Assembly: GCA_016929355.1 (NCBI GenBank)
Contig: JAFGJA010000363.1
Span: 1-6,413 of the forward strand
Direction: 5' to 3'
DNA: 6,413 nt
Source of the DNA: Anaerolineae bacterium
Lineage (GTDB): Bacteria; Chloroflexota; Anaerolineae; Aggregatilineales; Aggregatilineaceae
Of the stretch, positions 1-4,520 are shown piece by piece (positions within the stretch are counted from its first letter, which is position 1; every line of letters begins with the position of its first letter). A program made the translations under genes and the position numbers. Under the pieces are notes generated by a model. It was not told where the DNA came from, did no database searches, and saw nothing but the letters and a program-made list of their open reading frames with translations.

Positions 1-1010
1 GCGAGTTCCGGTGCGGGGCGTGGCAGTTGCAGCGTCGAGTCGATGCCAGCGCGCTCCGCCGCCGCCGCTAATACCGCGCGCTGGGCAGGAGTTGGTGGGG
101 CGGGTTTGGTGTCGAACGGCGACGGGATACCGCTTATGGGCAGCCCTGTCTGCGGATCGATCACAATCCGGCGCACGCCATGTTCATCTAACTGACTTAA
201 ATCTTGGGCCAGTTCAATGGCGGTTTGGTAACGATCTTCGGGTTCTTTTGCCAGCGATTTGCAAACGATGTATTCCAGATCGGCGGGTACATTGGGCGCG
301 AACTCTTTAGGCGCGGGTAAAGGTTCGTTGACGTGTTTCAGGATAATTGCCAGGGGTGTGTCAGCATCGAAGGGCAAGCGCCCGGTGACGAGTTGGTACA
401 GAATGATCCCCAGCGAGTAAATATCGGAGCGTTCATCCCCGGCTTCACCGAGGCCCTGTTCGGGGGCCATGTATGCGGGTGTGCCGACCATGCCACCGCT
501 CGCGGTAAATTGTGATCCCGTGACGATTTTGGCGATACCAAAGTCGGTGAGCACGACGCGCCCATCTTCATCCAGCATGAGGTTGGCCGGTTTAACGTCA
601 CGGTGGATCATGTTCCGTTGGTGAGCATAGGCGAGCGCTTCAGCCGAATCGCGCACAACGCGGATCGTTTCGGCCATGCTCAACGTGTCACCGCTCACGT
701 CCAGATCGAACAGCCGATCTTTGAGCGTCGGGCCGTTGATCATTTCCATGACCATATAGTAGCTGTCGCCTTCTTTGTCATATTCGAAATCGTACACTTG
801 CACGATGTTCGGATGTTTGAGGCGGGCGACGTTCCGCGCTTCGTTTTCGAACCGATCTTTAAACTCAGGATCATCGGCCAAAAAGGGGTGGAGTAGTTTG
901 ATTGCGACGTAGCGGTCAAGGGCAGCGTGATAACCCCGATACACTTCGGCCATCCCGCCCCGGCCGATACGGTCAATGATCTCGTATTTACCTAGTCGTT
1001 TTCTGGACAC
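1..1010 (-). CDS. Hanks-type serine/threonine protein kinase, C-terminus beyond the window edge
   Basis: The frame is open from a GTG at 1010-1008 to the left edge and gives 336 residues with no stop. It is a eukaryotic-like Ser/Thr kinase that transfers ATP phosphate to target proteins. The visible motifs are in canonical order: glycine loop IGRGGMAEV (15-23), VAIK lysine K38, alpha-C glutamate probably E57, HRDVKPAN (136-143, catalytic D138), DFG (156-158), a GTPAYMAPEQ P+1 segment (176-185), SDIYSLG (195-201) and the late-lobe arginine in EDRYQTA (258-264). All catalytic residues are present, so it should be active. The kinase domain ends near residue 275 and is followed by a Pro/Ala-rich juxtamembrane stretch; a transmembrane helix and extracellular sensor (PASTA or other) would lie beyond the edge and cannot be seen. 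GTG was chosen because it is the only start ahead of the glycine loop, with AGGGG about 6 bases upstream. The family call is very safe; substrate and sensor type are unknown. Confidence 0.95.
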   Translation of the reverse strand, partial: MSRKRLGKYEIIDRIGRGGMAEVYRGYHAALDRYVAIKLLHPFLADDPEFKDRFENEARNVARLKHPNIVQVYDFEYDKEGDSYYMVMEMINGPTLKDRLFDLDVSGDTLSMAETIRVVRDSAEALAYAHQRNMIHRDVKPANLMLDEDGRVVLTDFGIAKIVTGSQFTASGGMVGTPAYMAPEQGLGEAGDERSDIYSLGIILYQLVTGRLPFDADTPLAIILKHVNEPLPAPKEFAPNVPADLEYIVCKSLAKEPEDRYQTAIELAQDLSQLDEHGVRRIVIDPQTGLPISGIPSPFDTKPAPPTPAQRAVLAAAAERAGIDSTLQLPRPAPEL

Positions 1011-1058
1011 GCTCTACCCCTGGAATTGTTTGTTGCAGGTAAGCTTACATACGTTCGT

Positions 1059-1087
1059 AGTATAGCGGATATTGGTGTTGTACCCAA
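1059..1087 (-). promoter_or_regulatory. Possible promoter of the kinase gene
   Basis: On the minus strand TTGGGT (1087-1082) and TATACT (1064-1059) are separated by exactly 17 bp, about 50 bases ahead of the GTG start. The -10 box matches consensus at five of six positions, but the -35 box matches only TTG, so this is a moderate candidate. The 110-bp gap to the upstream gene favours a separate promoter over read-through, though co-transcription is not excluded. Confidence 0.4.
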
Positions 1088-1089
1088 GC

Positions 1090-1105
1090 CCAAAAAAGTT
1101 TTTGG
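1090..1105 (-). other. Small AT-rich inverted repeat behind the orphan gene
   Basis: On the minus strand CCAAAA and TTTTGG form a 6-bp stem with a 4-base loop, 16 bases after the stop codon of the upstream minus-strand gene. It could be a weak terminator or pause site, but the stem is only A/T plus two G-C pairs and no separate T tract follows. Listed because it is the only structure in this intergenic stretch apart from the promoter candidate. Confidence 0.25.
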
Positions 1106-1120
1106 TACGGTCTATTATAG

Positions 1121-1534
1121 TCAATCTGGTTCGCCGGGATCGATGACCATTTCGACGCTGTGCGTGTGCTGGGGTGCGTGGGCATCGTCGTAATAGAGCG
1201 TGACCTGGACCGTATATTCACCGGCGGTATCCGTCAGGCCGCGCAGGTGCAGGTTAAAATCGACGCGGAAATTCATGATGGCGATCACGCTGGTGCTGGT
1301 AATGGGTTTGGGCGGCGGGGGTGGGGCGTCATTGTCATGATCAGCGCCGTTTGTTTGCGCCGCGCGGAAAATCGCAATTTCCAGATTCGGGCGTTCGCGG
1401 AAGGGGGTGACTTCAACCGCGACATTAACGCGCCGCCCGTCGGGGTGGGGCGTGGCGGTGATTTTGGTGATCTGCACCTGATCGCGCGGCAGGAGGTTAT
1501 CGTTGTTCTGCAAATAAAGATTAATGTCATCCAT
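1121..1534 (-). CDS. Small orphan beta-rich protein of unknown function
   Basis: A 137-residue protein that I cannot assign to a named family. It starts at the first ATG (1534) and has no signal peptide or membrane segment, so it is probably cytoplasmic. The sequence alternates like a small beta-sandwich: QVQITKITATPH (19-30), RRVNVAVEVTPF (34-45), NLEIAIFRAA (50-59), then an Asn/Asp-rich and polyproline insert (62-77, with five consecutive prolines), then FRVDFNLHLRG (89-99), GEYTVQVTLYY (105-115) and HSVEMVID (125-132). The segment RRVNVAVEVTPFRERPNLEI and the GEYTVQVTLYY strand resemble, from memory, short hypothetical proteins common in Chloroflexota. The coding choice rests on this strand's globular pattern; the opposite frame is poor. 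No clear Shine-Dalgarno precedes the ATG. It diverges from the nucleotidyltransferase gene with 79 bp between start codons and sits 110 bp ahead of the kinase gene on the same strand. Confidence 0.75.
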   Translation of the reverse strand: MDDINLYLQNNDNLLPRDQVQITKITATPHPDGRRVNVAVEVTPFRERPNLEIAIFRAAQTNGADHDNDAPPPPPKPITSTSVIAIMNFRVDFNLHLRGLTDTAGEYTVQVTLYYDDAHAPQHTHSVEMVIDPGEPD

Positions 1535-1601
1535 CGTGTGTGCTCGCTATTTGGACAATAGACTGTTATTTTACCTGAGATTGGTTTTGTTTCATACGTG
1601 C

Positions 1602-1608
1602 AGAAGGA
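1602..1608 (+). promoter_or_regulatory. Ribosome binding site deciding the nucleotidyltransferase start
   Basis: AGAAGG at 1602-1607 stands 6 bases before the ATG at 1614. It would be far too close to the in-frame ATG at 1608, and the in-frame ATG at 1524 has no such site and overlaps the start of the divergent gene. This makes 1614 the most likely start. Confidence 0.65.
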
Positions 1609-1613
1609 TGCTG

Positions 1614-2411
1614 ATGATAACGTTTCCTGAAACTATACGCGCTTGTTTGCGCACACTTCAAACGCGCTACGCTGACATTTTAGCGGCGAATCTGGTGGGG
1701 ATTTATGTGCATGGATCACTGGCGATGGGCTGTTTTAATCCCGCCAGCAGCGATATTGATGTGCTGGTAGTGATGAAAGATGTCTTGTCGCTGGCTACCA
1801 AAAAACAGTTAGGCCAATTCCATGTGGCGCTCGCGGATCAATGCCCCGCAGAGATTGAATTGAGTATCATAACCCGGCATTGTCTGGATAATTTTGTGCA
1901 TCCCACCCCCTACGAATTTCATTATTCGGAGATGCATAAAGCGGCGTATGCGAACCAGACGGCTGATCTCACTCCTGGCAAAACGGATTACGATCTGGCG
2001 GCGCATTGTGTGATCACGAAAAGGTATGGCGTGGCGTTGATGGGGCCACCCGCGCCGGCGATTTTTCCCGATGTGCCAGCCGCCGATTATCTGGATTCGA
2101 TTGTCCGCGATGCGGCGTGGAATTTCGACAACGTTATGGGCGGCCCTGATGTGGGTGTATGCTTAGTACCGCAATATGCCGTACTGAATTATTGCCGGGT
2201 GCTGGCATTTATCCGCGAGGGGCTGATCACGTCCAAACAAACAGGTGCGGAATGGGCCTTGCGTCAGTTGCCGGAACAGCATCATGCAGTTATTTGCGCG
2301 GCGCTCAACCGATACCAACGCCATGATACAGCCCCACAGGGCGATGATCAGGTGGATTGTCAGGCGCTCAAAGCATTTGCCCGTTATGCCAATGAGTGCA
2401 TTAATGATTAG
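1614..2411 (+). CDS. Aminoglycoside-nucleotidyltransferase-like protein (AadA/ANT family, DUF4111-type C-terminus)
   Basis: With the start at 1614 the protein has 265 residues, the usual size of ANT(3'')/ANT(9) adenylyltransferases, which transfer AMP from ATP to streptomycin or spectinomycin. The N-terminal Pol-beta-type nucleotidyltransferase domain shows HGSLAMG (33-39) and SSDIDVLVV (45-53), with G34-S35 and the metal-binding pair D47/D49. E82 in AEIELSII (79-86) lies where AadA enzymes carry the catalytic glutamate. The C-terminal helical part contains YAVLNYCRVLAF and a following LITSKQTGAEWALRQLP stretch, which match the conserved VLTLARIW...G..TTKDAA...LLPE pattern of the family as I recall it. 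The helical segment just before this (AAWNFDNV and onwards) does not clearly show the acidic drug-contact residues I remember for Salmonella AadA, so aminoglycoside activity is uncertain; the protein may act on another small molecule. It is a single-gene unit with no integron or transposon sequence around it. Family call strong, substrate open. Confidence 0.9.
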   Translation: MITFPETIRACLRTLQTRYADILAANLVGIYVHGSLAMGCFNPASSDIDVLVVMKDVLSLATKKQLGQFHVALADQCPAEIELSIITRHCLDNFVHPTPYEFHYSEMHKAAYANQTADLTPGKTDYDLAAHCVITKRYGVALMGPPAPAIFPDVPAADYLDSIVRDAAWNFDNVMGGPDVGVCLVPQYAVLNYCRVLAFIREGLITSKQTGAEWALRQLPEQHHAVICAALNRYQRHDTAPQGDDQVDCQALKAFARYANECIND

Positions 2412-2427
2412 CGTGTTTGTAAAATCA

Positions 2428-2464
2428 ACCCCTCCCTAAATCCCTCCCCGTAAACGGAGAGGGA
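2428..2464. repeat. REP-like GC-rich palindrome between convergent genes
   Basis: The arms TCCCTCCCCG (2441-2450) and CGGAGAGGGA (2455-2464) pair over 10 bp with one C-A mismatch around a TAAA loop. Just before it stands a second CCCCTCCCTAAA (2430-2441), a direct half copy of the left arm. Neither strand has a T tract after the stem, so it is not a canonical intrinsic terminator, though a hairpin between the 3' ends of two convergent genes may still stop or stabilise both transcripts. Arms of this CCTCCCC...TAAA...GGGGAGGG type occur as dispersed intergenic repeats in many bacterial genomes; only one copy is in this window. Confidence 0.7.
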
Positions 2465-2485
2465 CTTGATTGGCGGGCTTGTGCT

Positions 2486-2920
2486 CTATTTCCCCGACTC
2501 GCGCTGCGCGGTTGTGAGCGCATCCCAGGCGGTCTGAAACTGATTCGACTGCACAAAGATGTGGTCACGGGCATAGGCGCTGAACGCGAGAATTGATACA
2601 TTGGCCTCGGCTAGAATCCGTGCGATCAAGGCCATGAAACCGATCAGATCGGGTTCAAGTTCGAGATCAAACGTGATCAGGCGATAGGGGCCGGTGGTGG
2701 TGTGATCCGGCAAGCGGTGTTTATACGCTTCCCAATCATCCTGTGCCAGCAGCAGCGTGACTTCATCTTTGTCTGCGATCAGCGCGCCAAACGGATCACT
2801 GATCGCGGCAAAGACCACCGCCGCCGGGGTGATCGCACCGGGAGGCAAATGGATCAGCGTGTAGTCAACCTCATCAGTGTAGAGAGTTGATTGTGTTAAG
2901 GCTTGTTCCGCAGTCATCAT
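2486..2920 (-). CDS. ACT-domain protein (DUF2241/ACT_7 type)
   Basis: A 144-residue cytoplasmic protein. The C-terminal ACT domain covers about 78-137: strand YRLITFDL (79-86), the turn and helix EPDLIGFMALIARILAEANV (89-108), strand SILAFSAYARDHIFV (109-123), then a last helix in the QTAWDAL region. The EPDLIGFMA...ILAEANVSIL.FSAY..DHIFV pattern is typical of the ACT_7 family of stand-alone ACT proteins, in which an N-terminal half (here LPPGAITPA, 25-33, to about 70) forms a second ACT-like unit. ACT domains normally bind amino acids and regulate metabolic enzymes; no catalytic domain is attached, so a sensor or regulatory role is likely. The start at 2920 has GGAG 7 bases upstream. It lies 50 bp behind the DUF1015 gene on the same strand and is probably its co-transcribed partner. 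Ligand unknown. Confidence 0.88.
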   Translation of the reverse strand: MMTAEQALTQSTLYTDEVDYTLIHLPPGAITPAAVVFAAISDPFGALIADKDEVTLLLAQDDWEAYKHRLPDHTTTGPYRLITFDLELEPDLIGFMALIARILAEANVSILAFSAYARDHIFVQSNQFQTAWDALTTAQRESGK

Positions 2921-2954
2921 GGTAGCACTCCAAATACATTTCAGAATTACATAC

Positions 2955-2975
2955 TGTAGCTCGTGGGGAGCTACA
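2955..2975 (-). other. Perfect hairpin across the DUF1015 stop codon
   Basis: TGTAGCTC (2955-2962) and GAGCTACA (2968-2975) form a perfect 8-bp stem with a 5-base loop. On the coding (minus) strand the first arm contains the TAG stop codon (2973-2971) of the DUF1015 gene. No T tract follows the stem, so it is not a typical terminator. In the 50-bp intercistronic gap it may protect the upstream message end, adjust expression of the downstream ACT gene or cause partial termination. Confidence 0.6.
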
Positions 2976-4293
2976 AACGCTCCTCTGGCGCGAGTGGCAG
3001 CATGGATAGGCCCGAAATGACCTTTGGATAAAAATCGGTGCTTTTTTGGGGCATTTTTTCGCCCTGACCGGCAACGGCTTTGATTTGCTCCATGCGGGTC
3101 GGGCTGACAAAGAACACAAAATTGCCCTGGCCTGCGTCAATATTGCGTACTGCCAATGCTGCGTCACGATGGTAACGGATCATGGATTTATCCTCAATCC
3201 CGGCGACTGGCACGCCCGCGATTTGCTCCAAAATAAGCTTATGTAACACGCTTACGGCGAGATTTTTCCAGTCATCAGATTGATCATCGGGGATGAGGGC
3301 GTCGAGATCGGCGGTGTTTTTCAACGTGAGAACGTAAAAGCCTGCGCCACCATAAAAACCAAAGGTGTGACCAGCCTGGTTTACCGCATCCAGGCAGGTT
3401 TCGAGATTGCTAACGGGGGTGATGGCGAAGTAAGCGGCGGCTTGTTTGAGGATTTCCGCCGGGGTTTTCCCTGCGAAATTGCAAATTTCCCGGTGAGTGG
3501 GCAGCACGACCAGACCGGGATCGTCCATGCTGACTAGCGTTGCCTGGACAAAATTGAAGGCAGCATTAGCCGGGGCGTCAGGATAGGCGGCGCTTTGTTC
3601 GTCACGGTAATTGAGACCAGTGCCGTAGCGATGGTGTCCGTCTGCAATAATCAGGCCGCGTTTGGGGGCCATTTCCGCCTGGATCGCAGCGAGAATCGCG
3701 GGATCAGTGATCGGCCAAAGGCGCTGCCGCACATCGTTTTCCCAGATTTCCACTACGTCGATTGCCGGATCATGGTTGGCAATCGCTTGCCGGATCAGCG
3801 CGTTGATGGTGTTTTCGGCATCAGGGTATAAGATGAAAATCTGTTCTGTATTCGCCTGGATCGTTCGTAACAAACGCAGGCGATCTTCTTTGGGTCCCGC
3901 GTGAGTGCGTTCATGGGGCAGGATCGTACCTTCGTCGAAGTCGGTGAGTTCAACGGCGGCGATCATGCCGAGGCGGATGTAAGTTTCATTTTCAACGGTG
4001 AATGTTTGCTCATAAGCATAAAATGCGGGGGTATTTTCGCGGACAAGCACATTTTCGGCTTGCCACTGTTGGTAATAATCGCGGGCACGGGTATACACGT
4101 TCGGCCCGGTAGGTTGATCGTCGTCGTGAGTTTTTCCCTGTATAATCCGCACTATATTGTACGGGCTGAGATCGTAGTATTGCTGTTGTAGATCGTCATC
4201 GATCCGGTCATAGGGCTGGCTGATAACAGTTTGCAAGGCGGGAATGCGCCGGGTATTGTACCGGATACCGCGAAACGGTTTGACAACGGCCAT
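2971..4293 (-). CDS. DUF1015 family protein
   Basis: A 440-residue cytoplasmic protein matching DUF1015 over its whole length; typical members are about 400-450 residues, so it appears complete. Signature segments in order: VVKPFRGIRYN (3-13), SQPYDRI (25-31), LSPYNIVRII (42-51), ILPHERTHAGPKEDRL (124-139), IADGHHRYGTGL (216-227), and the C-terminal GEKMPQKSTDFYPKVISGL (411-429). The biochemical function of the family is not firmly established to my knowledge. Members are often encoded beside serA/serC, which suggests a tie to serine metabolism, and the DGHHR motif resembles the nucleotide-binding box of ParB/sulfiredoxin-fold proteins such as archaeal free-serine kinases; both links are inference here. 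The ATG at 4293 is the first good start, with GGAGG 10 bases upstream and a well-formed promoter beyond. The gene is first in a likely two-gene operon with the ACT-domain gene, which adds to the amino-acid theme. Confidence 0.93.
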   Translation of the reverse strand: MAVVKPFRGIRYNTRRIPALQTVISQPYDRIDDDLQQQYYDLSPYNIVRIIQGKTHDDDQPTGPNVYTRARDYYQQWQAENVLVRENTPAFYAYEQTFTVENETYIRLGMIAAVELTDFDEGTILPHERTHAGPKEDRLRLLRTIQANTEQIFILYPDAENTINALIRQAIANHDPAIDVVEIWENDVRQRLWPITDPAILAAIQAEMAPKRGLIIADGHHRYGTGLNYRDEQSAAYPDAPANAAFNFVQATLVSMDDPGLVVLPTHREICNFAGKTPAEILKQAAAYFAITPVSNLETCLDAVNQAGHTFGFYGGAGFYVLTLKNTADLDALIPDDQSDDWKNLAVSVLHKLILEQIAGVPVAGIEDKSMIRYHRDAALAVRNIDAGQGNFVFFVSPTRMEQIKAVAGQGEKMPQKSTDFYPKVISGLSMLPLAPEERL

Positions 4294-4333
4294 GAAAGAA
4301 TATCCTCCGTATGGATTAATCTGTTATCGGAGC

Positions 4334-4361
4334 ATTGTACCAGCGCGCCGGATCGCGTCAA
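4334..4361 (-). promoter_or_regulatory. Sigma-70 type promoter of the DUF1015-ACT operon
   Basis: On the minus strand TTGACG (4361-4356) and TACAAT (4339-4334) are separated by 16 bp, each one mismatch from consensus. The -10 box is preceded by TGG, giving an extended -10 (TGGTACAAT). Transcription would start near 4327, leaving a leader of about 34 bases that contains the GGAGG ribosome site (4308-4304). This is the best promoter in the window. Confidence 0.72.
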
Positions 4362-4403
4362 GATGGGGTAGGGGGAATATGGGCGATTTAACTATGTAGG
4401 GAA

Positions 4404-4413
4404 TTTGTACAAA
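4404..4413. other. Perfect 10-bp palindrome in the divergent intergenic region
   Basis: TTTGTACAAA is a perfect palindrome located between the outward-facing starts of the DUF1015 gene and the LysM-glycosidase gene. It could be a binding site for a dimeric regulator of either gene, but 10 bp is short and such AT-rich palindromes arise by chance. No second copy is seen in the intergenic region. Confidence 0.25.
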
Positions 4414-4432
4414 AAAGTATGCAGATGTTTAA

Positions 4433-4461
4433 TTTAGCGCGATTTTACGTTGTGGTATACA
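4433..4461 (+). promoter_or_regulatory. Possible promoter of the LysM-glycosidase gene
   Basis: TATACA (4456-4461) is preceded by TGG, an extended -10 pattern, and TTTAGC (4433-4438) lies 17 bp upstream as a weak -35 (three of six matches). The start would fall near 4468, giving a leader of about 53 bases. The rest of the 227-bp region offers no better pair in this direction. Confidence 0.35.
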
Positions 4462-4463
4462 GT

Positions 4464-4490
4464 TAGGGTAACAATGGCATCCTTAACCTA
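4464..4490 (+). other. Imperfect inverted repeat in the leader of the LysM-glycosidase gene
   Basis: TAGGGTAA (4464-4471) and TTAACCTA (4483-4490) pair over 8 bp with one mismatch around an 11-base loop. The outer sequence repeats the theme: GTTAG at 4462-4466 and CTAAC at 4496-4500. The element lies between the proposed -10 box and the ribosome site, where an operator or a 5' leader hairpin could act. Weakly supported. Confidence 0.3.
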
Positions 4491-4504
4491 CTATGCTAAC
4501 CCTC

Positions 4505-4512
4505 AAAGGAGG
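4505..4512 (+). promoter_or_regulatory. Strong ribosome binding site of the LysM-glycosidase gene
   Basis: AAAGGAGG is a near-complete complement of the 16S rRNA 3' end and stands 8 bases before the ATG at 4521, fixing that start and predicting efficient translation. It is the strongest Shine-Dalgarno sequence in the window. Confidence 0.85.
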
Positions 4513-4520
4513 CTTATATT

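Noticed and set aside
338..896. Open frames on both strands inside the kinase region
   Set aside because: They are out-of-frame shadows; the in-frame minus-strand reading carries all kinase motifs from 1010 to the left edge without interruption.
1160..1561. Plus-strand open frame of 133 codons opposite the orphan protein
   Set aside because: It lies antisense to 1121-1534, has no ribosome site, and its translation is Gly/Val/Arg-rich without a globular pattern, while the minus-strand frame shows clean alternating strands.
1524..1613. N-terminal extension of the nucleotidyltransferase by 30 residues
   Set aside because: The extension has no family counterpart, overlaps the start of the divergent gene, and lacks a ribosome site, whereas AGAAGG precedes the ATG at 1614 with good spacing.
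2455..2480. Palindrome at 2441-2464 as a classical rho-independent terminator
   Set aside because: No run of T residues follows the stem on either strand, so only a REP-like repeat with possible terminator effect is claimed.
3046..4191. Several plus-strand open frames opposite the DUF1015 gene
   Set aside because: They are antisense to a full-length family member with all signature motifs, and none has a ribosome site or recognisable domain.
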